Shown: one piece after another, positions 29,456 through 38,985 of the stretch
Position numbering within the stretch: position 1 is the stretch's first letter
How the letters are laid out: each line of letters begins with the position of its first letter
Assembly: GCF_013373795.3 (NCBI RefSeq)
Contig: NZ_CP088022.1
Coordinates: forward strand, 8,501,501 to 8,565,500
Direction of reading: 5' to 3'
From: Bradyrhizobium quebecense
Lineage (GTDB): Bacteria; Pseudomonadota; Alphaproteobacteria; Rhizobiales; Xanthobacteraceae
Length of the DNA: 64,000 bases
Notes under the pieces: generated by a model
Databases searched by the model: none
Seen by the model: only the letters and a program-made list of their open reading frames with translations
What the model was told of the DNA's origin: nothing
Program-made: the position numbers and the translations under genes

Positions 29456-30373
29456 TTAGCGCCAGGGAAAGGTCGGGGCTTCCACAACATAGCCCGCCTT
29501 GGTCGTCACCCGCATGAGTTCGGCATAGCCCATTTCGGCCATTCTGAGCGGCGGATTCTTCCTCGGATCCTGCTCGGCCTCAACAACGAACCAGCCCTCA
29601 TAGCCATAGCCAGCGAGCTTCTGCACGATTGCGCCGAAATCCAGCGAGCCGTCGCCGGGAACAGTGAAGGCGCCCAGCGCGACGGCGTCGAGGAAAGATT
29701 GCGTCCTCCAATCGAGCGCTTTGATGACGGGGCCGCGGATATCCTTCACATGCACGTGGTTGATGCGCTTGTGGTGGTTGTCGATGACGCGCAGCACGTC
29801 GCCGCCCGCGAAGGCCAAGTGGCCAGCGTCGAACAGCAACGGGATGCCTTCTCCCGAACACTTCATAAAGGTATCAAGTTCGTGCTCGAACTGCACAACC
29901 GCGGCCATGTGATGATGGTAGGAGAGCGGCATGCCCTGCCCAGCGCACCATTCACCAAACTCGGTCATCCTCCTGGCATAGGCCTTCATGTCGGCGTCGC
30001 TCAGCACTGGCTTGGTCGCTAGAGGCCTTGAGCGATCGCTCTGGATCGAATGGCCAACTTCACCATAGACGATGCAGGGTGCGTTCACGGCCTTGAACAG
30101 ATCAATCATTGGCTGGATGCGATGCTTGTTGGTCGCGATGTCTTCGTTGACGAGCGTGCCAGAGAACCAGCCGCCGCACAGCGCAACGTTAACCATCTTT
30201 AGAATCGACGACATGACCGTCGGATCGTCGGGGAAGCGGCGGCCCTTCTCGATGCCGGTGAAGCCGGCCGAGCGAGATTGGCGTAAACATTCTTCAAGCG
30301 AAACATCGTCGCTCAATTCGGGAAGATCGTCATTCCACCACGCGATGGGGGATATGCCCAGTTTGGCCTTCAC
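29456..30373 (-). CDS. iolE: myo-inosose-2 dehydratase (IolE) / MocC-like
   Basis: A 305-residue TIM-barrel protein starting at GTG 30373, six bases after AGGAG. Family blocks are ISPIAWWNDDLPEL at the N-terminus, FTGIEKGRRFP, PLSYHHHMAAVVQ, LLFDAGHLAFAGGD, HVHVKDIR and WFVVEAEQDP; the His, Asp and Glu residues there are the metal ligands of the xylose-isomerase-like fold. IolE dehydrates 2-keto-myo-inositol to the trihydroxycyclohexane dione. MocC of rhizopine catabolism is a close relative, so either role fits. It lies downstream of iolC and iolD on the same strand, after a gap of about 180 bases. Confidence 0.93.
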   Translation of the reverse strand: MKAKLGISPIAWWNDDLPELSDDVSLEECLRQSRSAGFTGIEKGRRFPDDPTVMSSILKMVNVALCGGWFSGTLVNEDIATNKHRIQPMIDLFKAVNAPCIVYGEVGHSIQSDRSRPLATKPVLSDADMKAYARRMTEFGEWCAGQGMPLSYHHHMAAVVQFEHELDTFMKCSGEGIPLLFDAGHLAFAGGDVLRVIDNHHKRINHVHVKDIRGPVIKALDWRTQSFLDAVALGAFTVPGDGSLDFGAIVQKLAGYGYEGWFVVEAEQDPRKNPPLRMAEMGYAELMRVTTKAGYVVEAPTFPWR

Positions 30374-30554
30374 GTGATACTCCTATCAGCCTAGGAGAGC
30401 CCTGAGCCAATTCTCATCTCTGCGTCGCAGTTCGCTGGTTCTCGGCTTGCCGAAGGGCGGGACTGTCCGGCGGACCAGCGGCGATGCTTCTGCAACCCGC
30501 GACATCGTCGAGCGATGGATGGATGGGAATTCGCGCAAAGGTGCATTGCCACTT

Positions 30555-32405
30555 CTAATTCCCGACGCGTTGTTGCTTCACTGCTTGCTCATAGGCCTTG
30601 CGCGCTTCCTGCACCTGCTCGCGCGAGCTGACTTCCGGAACCACGACATCCCACCAGTGTCCGCCAGCCTCGGTCGTGACGAGAGGATCCGTATCGATCA
30701 CGATGACGGTGGTGCGGTCGTTCACTTTCGATTTCTCCAGAGCTGCTTCCAGCTCGGCGATCGATGCTACATGTTCCGAGAATGCGCCCATGCTCGCGGC
30801 ATGTGCAGCAAAGTCAATCTTCGGCAGCGTATCGTGCTGGCTGTCCTTCAACAGATTATTAAAGTTAGCGCCGCCGGTTGCCATCTGGAGCCGGTTGATG
30901 CAGCTGAACCCGCCGTTGTCGAGTACGACGATGGTGAGCTTCAGGCCCAGCATGACGGAGGTGGCGATCTCAGAATTCAGCATCAGATACGAACCGTCGC
31001 CGACCGGGATTACGATCTGCTCGTTGGGCCGCGCCAGCTTGACGCCAAGGCCCGCCGCGATCTCATAACCCATAGTCGAGAAGCCATAATCGACGTGATA
31101 GGAGCCGGGACGGCTCGCCTTCCACAATTTGTGCAACTCGCCGGGGAGACTGCCTGCAGCCTGCACCAGCACGACGTACGATCCAAAAACGCGATCGAGT
31201 GCGCCAATGACCTGTGCGTCAGACGGAAACTGTGCATTCGTGCTGGCTCGCGCGGTGTCTGCTTCCACCTGCCAAGTGGTCTTGCCCTTCTCCGCCTTGC
31301 CGGTCCAGCGCACGGGTGCTTTGTAGCCCTTCAACGCGGCCAGAAGCTCGTCCAGTCCTCCGCGCGCATCCGTCACGAGTGGCAGCGCGCGATGCTTGTG
31401 GGCGTCGAACGGTTGTACGTTGAGGCCGACGATGGTTTTCCCGTCGTTCTTGAACAATGCCCACGACCCCGTGGTGAAATCCTGCAGGCGCGTACCGACC
31501 GCCAGGATCAGGTCGGCCTCCTCGGCAAGGCGGTTGGACGCCGATGTACCGGTGACGCCGATGGCGCCCATGTTCAAGGGATGGTCATCCGGCAACGACG
31601 ACTTGCCGGCTTGGGTTTCGCAGACAGGAATTCCCGTTGCCTCGGCGAAGTTTGTCAGCGCGGCGGACGCCTCGGAATAGAGCACGCCCCCGCCGGCGAT
31701 GATCAACGGCTTCTCCGCAGCCATCAGCGCCTCGGCTGCTACTGTGAGCTCGCCCAAATCGGCGCGCGGACGTCTTGGCATCCACATCCGCTCCTCGAAA
31801 AAGCTCTCGGGGTAGTCGTAGGCTTCCGCCTGCACGTCCTGGCACAATGCCAGCGTCACCGGCCCGCATTCGGCCGGGTCGGTCAACACCTGCATAGCCC
31901 GGTTCAACGCCGGAATGATCTGTTCAGGTCGAACGATACGGTCAAAATAGCGAGACACCGGCCTGAAGCAGTCGTTCACGGTCGCCGTGCCGTCGGTGAA
32001 ATTCTCGGCTTGCTGCAAAACCGGGTCCGGGATGCGGTTAGCGAAGGCGTCGCCGGGCAACAGCAGGACAGGCAAGCGGTTGACGTATGCCATGCCTGCG
32101 GCGGTCAACAGATTGAGTGCGCCTGGTCCGATCGAGGTCGTCACTGCCATGAAACGGCGGCGGAAATTCGCCTTGCCGTAGGCGATCGCCGCATGCGCCA
32201 TCGCTTGTTCATTGTGAGCACGGAAAGTCGGCTGTTTGTAACGCACGGCATAAAGTGCTTCGCCCAGACCGGCGACGTTGCCGTGACCGAAGATCGCCCA
32301 GACGCCGCCGAAGATCGGTACCACCCTGCCATCAATTTTGGTCCGCTGGCACGTCATGAAACGTATGAGGGCTTGTGCCATCGTCAAGCGGGTCGTCTTG
32401 GGCAT
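30555..32405 (-). CDS. iolD: 3D-(3,5/4)-trihydroxycyclohexane-1,2-dione hydrolase (IolD)
   Basis: A 616-residue ThDP-dependent enzyme. The start is ATG 32405 (MPKTTRLTMAQALIRF), eight bases after GGAG; an in-frame extension to 32459 lacks such a site. The ThDP-binding block is GDGSYLMLNSEIATSV followed by LDNGGFSCINRLQMATGG, and the N-terminal half has TSIGPGALNLLTAAGMAYVNRLPVLLLPGD. It opens the cyclic dione to 5-deoxy-glucuronate in the cytoplasm. It sits 20 bases after iolC, so the two are co-transcribed. Confidence 0.95.
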   Translation of the reverse strand: MPKTTRLTMAQALIRFMTCQRTKIDGRVVPIFGGVWAIFGHGNVAGLGEALYAVRYKQPTFRAHNEQAMAHAAIAYGKANFRRRFMAVTTSIGPGALNLLTAAGMAYVNRLPVLLLPGDAFANRIPDPVLQQAENFTDGTATVNDCFRPVSRYFDRIVRPEQIIPALNRAMQVLTDPAECGPVTLALCQDVQAEAYDYPESFFEERMWMPRRPRADLGELTVAAEALMAAEKPLIIAGGGVLYSEASAALTNFAEATGIPVCETQAGKSSLPDDHPLNMGAIGVTGTSASNRLAEEADLILAVGTRLQDFTTGSWALFKNDGKTIVGLNVQPFDAHKHRALPLVTDARGGLDELLAALKGYKAPVRWTGKAEKGKTTWQVEADTARASTNAQFPSDAQVIGALDRVFGSYVVLVQAAGSLPGELHKLWKASRPGSYHVDYGFSTMGYEIAAGLGVKLARPNEQIVIPVGDGSYLMLNSEIATSVMLGLKLTIVVLDNGGFSCINRLQMATGGANFNNLLKDSQHDTLPKIDFAAHAASMGAFSEHVASIAELEAALEKSKVNDRTTVIVIDTDPLVTTEAGGHWWDVVVPEVSSREQVQEARKAYEQAVKQQRVGN

Positions 32406-32425
32406 GAAATTGCTCCAGCAGAAGT

Positions 32426-34333
32426 TTATGCCGCCTTGCGCTCGCGGGAGGCTAGCCATGCTTGGCTCAGTCGCTCGAAACGAGCGGCCATGTTGGCGAT
32501 CGCCTCCTCATCTGACATCTTGCCCGCCAACCACTCTTCGGCGGCATGGGCGATGATCGTGCGCCCGACGGCGAAGCCCTTGATGATCGGAACGTGCGCC
32601 GTCGCCACAAACGCTGCCTCGAGCTGGTCCTGCGGTGCTTCCAGTCCGAGCAGCATAACGCCCCTGCACCAAGAGGCGTGCTTGACGATGGTCGCTTCGA
32701 TCCGTACCCAGGCGGTGGCGGAAACCTGCGGTTCAAGCTTCCACGACTCCGGCTTGATGCCCAGCGCGTAGAGTTCGTCGAGTGCGCGCGGGATCGTGTC
32801 GTCCTGCAGCGTGCCGTGCTTGCCGGCGATAATCTCGATGAGGAACTCGCGGCCGACCTTGTGCGATGCGTCGAAGAGCGCGCGAAGCTTTTCCTGCTGT
32901 TCCTTCTTCAGTGGCGCGGGATCGTCGGCATGACAGAAGCACAAGCACTTGATGCAGTGATCGAGCGGCCAGCCGATCAACTGAGATCCGATGTCCTGTG
33001 AGAACTCGAAACGCAGCGGCCGCGAACCTGGCAGCTCGACCGGCCGGCCGAGCCAGGAGAACGGATGGCGCGCGAATTCGAACAACGCTTCGCGGCCGAA
33101 GCGCTCGTCGATCAGCATACCGTAGTCGTCGCGTCCGGCAGCCACTCGGACTGCTGCCTTTACCGCCAACACCTTGAAGGCATTGATGCGCGAGGGCTCT
33201 GCGTCCACCCTCACGGCGACCTCCTCGAGCTGGCTGCGGTGATCGCACGCCAGCGCCATGACCGAGGGGATCTCGCGCCGTCGCGTCGTGGCCCAATGGA
33301 TGTGGTTGATCGTCTCGTCCTTGCGCAGCGCGGTGAACGGGCTGCCGTGCTCGAGGAAATATCGTAGCTCCTCGAACGTTGGATACTCGGGCGCGCATAG
33401 CAGCCGCGACACGGCAAATGCGCCGCAGGCATTCGCCCAGGTCGCTGCCGTGGCGAGGCTTTCACCGCCCAGCCAGCCGCGCAGGAAGCCCGACATGAAG
33501 GCGTCGCCGGAGCCGAGCACGCTGAAGACTTCGATAGGGAAGCCCTCGCCGAAAATGCCATCCTCGAGATTGTCGCTGATGTTGCCATCATAGACGACAC
33601 AGCCCATGGCGCCCCGCTTCAGCACGATGGTCGCATCGGAAAGCGCCCGTATCGCCTTCAAAGAGCCAACAACGTCATCCTCTCCGGTGGCTATTCGAAT
33701 TTCCTCCTCGGTCCCAACGATTAGGTCGCAGTCGGCGAGCACGGCACGAAGCTTGTTGGAAACGGCATCCGATTTCACATAGCGTTCGGCCGCATACCCG
33801 GCAAGGCCCCACAGGTTCGGCCGGCAATCGATGTCAAACACCACCTTGCCACCCGACGCCTTGATCGCCTTGAGCTGGGCGGCTTCCGGAGCGGAGAAGT
33901 GCGTACCGGTCACCACGATTGATCGCGCGGAGGCAATGAAGCTCCGATCGACGTCCTCAGGCGAGAGCGCCATGTCGGCGCGATCCGGGCGGACGAAAAT
34001 CATCGGCGAAACGCCTTCGTCCTCGACGGCGAGCAGGACCAGCGCACTCAGTCGGTCCGGATCGCTCTTCAGCGCCTCGACATTCACACCCTGACGTATC
34101 AGTTGCTCGCGGATGAAGGATCCCATTTGCTCGCCGCCGACGCGGCTCAGCAGCGCCGAAGGCAGGCCGAGCTGCGCCGTGCCGACCGCTATGTTAGCCG
34201 GACACCCGCCAACCGATTTGGCAAAGGAGGCGACGTCTTCGAGCCGCGAGCCAATCTGCAGGCCGTAAAGGTCCACAGAAGCCCGACCGATGGTGACAAC
34301 ATCGAGCTGCCTAGCTCTGGCGATCTCAACCAA
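32426..34333 (-). CDS. iolC: 5-dehydro-2-deoxygluconokinase fused to DUF2090 (IolC)
   Basis: A 635-residue two-domain protein. Residues 1 to about 320 form a PfkB sugar kinase (VVTIGRASVDLYG, GGCPANIAVGTAQLGLPSALLSRVG, and VLGSGDAFMSGFLRGWLGGE with the catalytic Asp). Residues about 330-635 form the DUF2090 aldolase-like domain seen fused to IolC in alphaproteobacteria (VMALACDHRSQLEE, FCHADDP). The start is TTG 34333, five bases after AGGAGG. It phosphorylates 2-deoxy-5-keto-gluconate. Gene order iolC-iolD-iolE is one operon. Confidence 0.94.
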   Translation of the reverse strand: MVEIARARQLDVVTIGRASVDLYGLQIGSRLEDVASFAKSVGGCPANIAVGTAQLGLPSALLSRVGGEQMGSFIREQLIRQGVNVEALKSDPDRLSALVLLAVEDEGVSPMIFVRPDRADMALSPEDVDRSFIASARSIVVTGTHFSAPEAAQLKAIKASGGKVVFDIDCRPNLWGLAGYAAERYVKSDAVSNKLRAVLADCDLIVGTEEEIRIATGEDDVVGSLKAIRALSDATIVLKRGAMGCVVYDGNISDNLEDGIFGEGFPIEVFSVLGSGDAFMSGFLRGWLGGESLATAATWANACGAFAVSRLLCAPEYPTFEELRYFLEHGSPFTALRKDETINHIHWATTRRREIPSVMALACDHRSQLEEVAVRVDAEPSRINAFKVLAVKAAVRVAAGRDDYGMLIDERFGREALFEFARHPFSWLGRPVELPGSRPLRFEFSQDIGSQLIGWPLDHCIKCLCFCHADDPAPLKKEQQEKLRALFDASHKVGREFLIEIIAGKHGTLQDDTIPRALDELYALGIKPESWKLEPQVSATAWVRIEATIVKHASWCRGVMLLGLEAPQDQLEAAFVATAHVPIIKGFAVGRTIIAHAAEEWLAGKMSDEEAIANMAARFERLSQAWLASRERKAA

Positions 34334-34425
34334 AGCGACCTCCTAGCTATGAAATGGCCCTTTCGTATTTGAAACACTGGTCTTTTTTGGTCAAGATGAA
34401 ATGTTTATAGCATAAATGTCGGGCC

Positions 34426-35269
34426 CTACTTTTGATGACGGATCTCCGCGACGCGAATAGCCAGCGCGGCCACCAGGGACGTGCTGGCAGCCAGGGAGGG
34501 CAATCCTCCAAAATCTGACTCCGCCACCTCGAACCGCACATTCGAAAGGTCCGAAAGCGGTGAGAATGCACTGTCGCTGATCCCGACTGTGGGGACTCCC
34601 CGAACTGCAAGAGTGGCGGCGTAGGATGGTCTCCTGGGGGTGAAAAACTTATGGCTATGGCGGCGGCGTGCGGCGTTGCGAAAGAAATGGTCTCGGGATC
34701 AAGTCCCGACGATGAATCGATCAGAACATTCCTGGCCTTTAGTAGCTTCCCCAATATGTAGGCAAGATAGCTTGCGACGGGGAACGATCATCGTTTGGCA
34801 AGTACATATATTACATTAGCACCAGATAGAATTTTTGTTGCCTGGTCAAAGCGGTCTCTCTCAATCGAATCGGCAAGCGTATCTATCGATTGTATCGATG
34901 CATGCATCAGGCCTTTCAGGACGTGGACGCCTTCACCTTCTGCTCCAATCATTTTCAGCGAGGTAAGGCGCTAATCACAGGAGATGTTACGGTCGCGAAG
35001 CCGTTCGCGGTATACCGATTGAAGCTTGGTGACTCCCTCAAATCCAAAGTGTTTCGCGAAACGAACCAAGGTCGATGCCTGAACGCCGGCTGAAGCGGCA
35101 ATGCTGGCGGCGGTACCGAGGGCGACGTCGTTTGGATTGTCCAACGAATATGCGGCGACCTGCCTGATCCATTTGGCATTCTTGTGCGTTGGTCGAGGAT
35201 ACGCTGCCGCAGCTCTTCAAAACCCGCTGGCGGCCCACGGCGGGTTTCGTCTGTCAAATTCACGTTCAC
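34426..35269 (-). pseudogene. MurR/RpiR-family regulator (IolR-like), multiply frameshifted
   Basis: Pieces of one regulator lie in successive frames. The N-terminus is MNVNLTDETRRGPPAGFEELRQRI; then comes a helix-turn-helix RpiR region (QVAAYSLDNPNDVALGTAASIAASAGVQ); then a SIS sugar-phosphate-binding domain (LLKARNVLIDSSSG, YAATLAVRGVPTVGISDSAFSPLS), with the end VAALAIRVAEIRHQK before the stop at 34426. At least three frame changes are needed. It lies divergent to the iolG side and upstream of iolC, the usual place of the inositol regulator. Loss would leave the catabolic genes without local control. Confidence 0.82.
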
Positions 35270-35289
35270 CTACACACCAGATATTCCAT

Positions 35290-36100
35290 TTCGGCTGTAA
35301 CACGGCACCAGTGCCATGGGCATGTGGTCAACGCGTCAGCGTTGTCCACCATGTTAGCGTCGATTGGTCGTCCGGCTCGGTCGTCGGCTTCTCGGCGATG
35401 GTGGCCGCGAGCTTAGCTCAGCCTCGACGTGGGGCAAAGTCGTTTATCCCGACCTCACGCACCTGCCGGCGGTCGTCCCGGTCCTGATCGGTATGGGCTG
35501 TTTGCCGGTGCCATCAACGGCGCGCTCATTGTCTACACCAAGATCCCGCCGTTCATTGCCACGCTTGGTATTATGGTGTCTGCCCGCGGATTGGCGAAGT
35601 GGTATACTAAGGGGCAGCCGATTTCGGGTCTGATGGCTTCACCTTCTTTGGTAGTGGCATAGCACCAGTTATCGTCTTCCTGGTGATCGCGGTGATCTTC
35701 CAGGTTGTCTTCGCTATTGGGCTGGCAAGTTCACCTACGCCATAGACGCGAATGCGCAGGCGGCCCGTGTGTCCGGCATCAACATCGAGCGTCATTTGAT
35801 CAAGGTGTACGCCATCGCCGGCACGTTGGCCGGTCTGGCGGGTATCGTGACCGCAGCCCGCGCCCAGACGGCACAGGCAGGCATGGGCACGATGAACGAA
35901 CTGGACGCGATCCCGGCAGCAGTTATCGGCGGCACCCTAGCTCACAGGCGGCTCCGGAAGGATCGCCGGAACGATCATCCTCGGCACGATGATGTCTGGC
36001 TCCACGTTCCTGTATGTCAACATATTGCCAGGCGATCATCAAAGGCGTTATTATCGTCGCCGCATGTCGTGACCGACACGTACCATCAGCGCAACAGGAA
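35290..36100 (+). pseudogene. sugar/inositol ABC transporter permease (RbsC-like), decayed
   Basis: Successive frames carry [59 protein letters not shown] and YAIAGTLAGLAGIVTAARAQTAQAGMG, the conserved cytoplasmic loop of ribose/inositol-type permeases. Several shifts are needed, and the C-terminal membrane segments are scrambled after about 35950. The matching ATPase and binding protein are not in the window. Confidence 0.8.
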
Positions 36101-36187
36101 GCGCCGACACTTTAGCGACCATTTCCGGCACAAGTAAGGGTGGACGTGTCGGGGACGCGTCCACCCTTCAGCTTGAAAGAGGAAGGA

Positions 36188-37183
36188 ATGACAGTTCGCT
36201 TCGGGTTGCTTGGTGCAGGGCGCATTGGGAGAGTTCATGCCCAAGGGGTCGCTGCAACCCGCAAAGCTAAACTAGTGGCTGTGGCTGACTCGTACCAAAA
36301 TGCCGCGCAAGATATTTCGTCTGCCTATGGCGCCGAGGTCCGGAGCGTTGAGGAGATCGAAATCTCGCACGACATCGACGCTGTCATCATCTGTACACCG
36401 ACCGACACGCATGCCGTTTTGATCGAACGGTTCGCGATGGCCGGTAAGGCGATCTTCTGCGAGAAGCCGATTGATCTCAGTATCGAGCGCGTCGAACGAT
36501 GTCTCGCCTTAGTCGAGAAAACCGGCCAGGCACTGATGCTGGGTTTCAATCGCCGCTTCGACCCGCACTTCGTTGCGGTACGGAAGGCGATCGACGAAGG
36601 GGCCATTGGTGATGTCGAGATGGTCACGATCGTGTCGCGCGATCCCGGCCCGCCGCCGCTTAGCTATATCAAGCGTTCGGGCGGAATCTTCCGCGATATG
36701 ACTATCCATGATTTCGACATGGCGCGCTTCCTGCTCGGCGAAGAGCCGGTCAGCGTTAGCGCCGAAGCGTCCGTGCTCGTCGACAAAATGATCGGAGAAG
36801 CCGGTGATTACGATTCAGTGAGCGTTATCCTGAAAACCGCCTCCGGCAAGCACTGTACTATCTCAAATTCGCGTCGTGCCACCTATGGCTACGACCAGCG
36901 TATCGAGGTGTTGGGATCAAGAGGGATGGTGGCGGCCGAAAACCAGAGGCCGGTATCGATCGAACTTGCGAGCGGCTCCGGCTACACCCGCCCGCCGCTG
37001 CACGACTTCTTCATGAATCGCTATGTCGACGCCTATGCCAACGAGATCTCCGCCTTCATCGCCGCCATAGTCGAAAATCGCGCTATGTCGCCGAGTGGCG
37101 CCGATGGTCTCGCGGCGCTTCGGCTGGCCGGCGCTGCGCTCAAATCGGCAGAGACCGGCCGGGTCGTACGGCTCGAGACGTAA
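36188..37183 (+). CDS. iolG: inositol 2-dehydrogenase (IolG)
   Basis: A 331-residue Gfo/Idh/MocA oxidoreductase. ATG 36188 follows GAGGAAGG, whereas an in-frame extension to 36140 has no such site. The Rossmann motif is FGLLGAGRIGRVHA, the catalytic Lys lies in FCEKPIDLS, and the Asp/His pair lies in MTIHDFDMARFLLGEE. It oxidises myo-inositol (or a related inositol) to the 2-keto form with NAD. It is the entry step for the IolE-IolD-IolC enzymes across the regulator gap, and IolE-like MocC plus a MocA-type enzyme is also the rhizopine pair. Confidence 0.93.
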   Translation: MTVRFGLLGAGRIGRVHAQGVAATRKAKLVAVADSYQNAAQDISSAYGAEVRSVEEIEISHDIDAVIICTPTDTHAVLIERFAMAGKAIFCEKPIDLSIERVERCLALVEKTGQALMLGFNRRFDPHFVAVRKAIDEGAIGDVEMVTIVSRDPGPPPLSYIKRSGGIFRDMTIHDFDMARFLLGEEPVSVSAEASVLVDKMIGEAGDYDSVSVILKTASGKHCTISNSRRATYGYDQRIEVLGSRGMVAAENQRPVSIELASGSGYTRPPLHDFFMNRYVDAYANEISAFIAAIVENRAMSPSGADGLAALRLAGAALKSAETGRVVRLET

Positions 37184-37245
37184 TTGTTTGGCGCATGAAC
37201 AACAGCATGGCGGCGCGCCGCTGCCCCATGACGTCGGAGAACGCG

Positions 37246-38058
37246 ATGATTGAGCCATCTTTTGCCATCAATCATATTCTGGCGCCATCGCTGCGGCAGG
37301 ATGCCTTTTTTGAGCTGTGCCGCAGAGTTGGCGCGTCCGGAGCTGAAATCCGCAACGACCTCGACGGGAACGCGATTCTGGACGGAACGCCGGCTGAGGA
37401 GGTGAAAGCTGCGGCCGAAGCAGCGGGTATCCGCATCCTCACCATCAATAGCTTGCAGCGCTTCAACCAGTGGAATGCGGCCCGGGAAGCCGAAGCGATA
37501 GAGCTTGCCGACTATGCGCAGGCGGTCGGTGCAGGAGCCATCGCGCTGGTGCCGCTCAACGACGGCAGCGGTCGGGAAGGCGGGGTACGCCAGCGCAATC
37601 TTGTCGCCGCGCTCAGGGCTCTCAGGCCGATCCTCGCCGATCGGGGCCTTCGCGGCTATCTCGAACCGCTCGGCTTCGAGATATGCTCTCTGCGCCTGAA
37701 GAGCGAGGCGGTTGATGCGGTCCGCGAAATCGATGGGGTTGACACATTCCGTTTAGTTCACGACACCTTCCATCACCATCTCGCCGGCGAAACGAAGCTC
37801 TTTCCCGAAGTGACCGGGATCGTCCATGTTTCTGGGGTTACGGATCCGAAACTCGCGATCTCCGGCATGCGCGATGAGCATCGCGTGTTGGTGGATGCGG
37901 ACGATCGGCTCGGGAACATGGCGCAATTGCGCACATTGCTGGCCGTTGGGCTTGACATGCCGCTTTCGTTCGAGCCGTTTTCTCCGGAGGTTCAGACGCT
38001 CGCCGATCCGGCAGGGCCGCTGTCTACCAGCATTGCATTTGTTCGATCCAGCCTTTAA
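37246..38058 (+). CDS. sugar-phosphate isomerase/epimerase TIM-barrel protein, IolI-like
   Basis: A 270-residue protein. ATG 37246 is chosen because GGAG lies six bases before it; upstream ATGs at 37195, 37207 and 37228 have weaker sites. Metal-ligand positions of the fold are visible: YLEPLGFE (Glu), LVHDTFHHH (Asp, His), IVHVSG (His) and SFEPFSPE (Glu). IolI-type enzymes interconvert keto-inositols; IolH/IolO-like roles are equally possible. It follows iolG by about 60 bases in the same direction and is likely in its operon. Confidence 0.85.
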   Translation: MIEPSFAINHILAPSLRQDAFFELCRRVGASGAEIRNDLDGNAILDGTPAEEVKAAAEAAGIRILTINSLQRFNQWNAAREAEAIELADYAQAVGAGAIALVPLNDGSGREGGVRQRNLVAALRALRPILADRGLRGYLEPLGFEICSLRLKSEAVDAVREIDGVDTFRLVHDTFHHHLAGETKLFPEVTGIVHVSGVTDPKLAISGMRDEHRVLVDADDRLGNMAQLRTLLAVGLDMPLSFEPFSPEVQTLADPAGPLSTSIAFVRSSL

Positions 38059-38152
38059 ATGAGAGCCATATGTCTGCCTTTCGCGGTGAGATGGTTCGCC
38101 TCCCGGAAAATCCCATCAGTAGCGTTCCTAAGACCAGTGATGTAGTCGTCGG

Positions 38153-38562
38153 TTAAGAAGCCGATTTGAGTGGTGTGCGGTGGCTGGTGACTGAGAAGAA
38201 GGCAGCCAGGAAGAGGTACCAAAGAGCCCTTAGCCAAGCGAGGATGCGGCGGAAGTTGTAACCGACGGCGGAGAGGATGACGTTGGCGGCATCGTCGGCG
38301 CGGCCTTTGAGGTAGCAGCGGCCGAGGTGTCCTTCAGCCTTCAAATGGCCGATCACGGGCTCGATAGCGGAGCGGCGCCGCAGCTGGCGCTTGATAGTGC
38401 CGAAGACGCCGCGCTTCTGGCCGGAGATGAAGACGCGGCGCGGGTTCTGTGCGTCATGGCCGCGGTATCCCTTGTCGACAAAGGCGCGCTCGATCGCGCA
38501 GCCGGTGAGTGTCTCGGTTCGGTCGATGACGTCCCGCAGGGTGTGACCGTCGTATCCGCTTG
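38153..38562 (-). pseudogene. IS5-family transposase, C-terminal fragment
   Basis: An open frame reads GYDGHTLRDVIDRTETLTG, AFVDKGYRGHDAQNPRRVFISGQKRG, RRRSAIEPVIGHLKAEGHLGRCYLKG and a normal end. This is the last third of an IS5-family transposase including the Glu block. It abuts the effector fragment at 38570, so that effector was cut by this element. Confidence 0.85.
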
Positions 38563-38569
38563 ATGGGCG

Positions 38570-38724
38570 CGGACCTGCATGAGCACGGGAGAGGACGGGA
38601 CAGCGACCTCGCTCAGCTGCCTGTGAAAGGCCGCCGCCTCTGCCGACGAGTCGGCCGGAGAGGCATCTTGCGCGTCCACGCTATCCGTTTGTTGACGCAC
38701 GCGATTCATTGAGACGAAGTTCAT
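38570..38724 (-). pseudogene. type III effector N-terminal fragment, related to the NopD-like leader
   Basis: The frame MNFVSMNRVRQQ, then AEAAAFHRQLSEVAV and SPVLMQ, matches the leader of the gene at 19891 (MDFTSTSRLQQQ, DAAAFERQLSEITR, DRVLMQ). The bases just upstream (TTTCGAAAGTGAG before the start) are also shared. Only about 50 effector residues remain before IS5 DNA. It represents a second copy of the same export leader. Confidence 0.75.
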
Positions 38725-38985
38725 CTGTACTCACTTTCGAAGATGAAGGGCCAGGAGCGCTGATCGTATGCGTCTGGACTTGAGCGCCGGCATTTGACGG
38801 TTCAGCCGCCAAGCGAAAGGAAGTCGTGGTCACGACGCTCCCGATCGAATTTCAATCGGACCCCGCTGTCGATCTGTTCGAGGAGTTCGTGCCGGCTTCG
38901 AGCTCATCGAGGATTTCCTCTCGGTGATAACGGCCACTTGATCGTGTCACCACAGCGGCGCTCCGGCGCGAGACAAACCACCTGT

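Noticed and set aside
30447..32771. 774-codon plus-strand ORF
   Set aside because: It lies antisense to iolD and part of iolC; the GC-rich codon pattern keeps the opposite frame open, and no domain is present.
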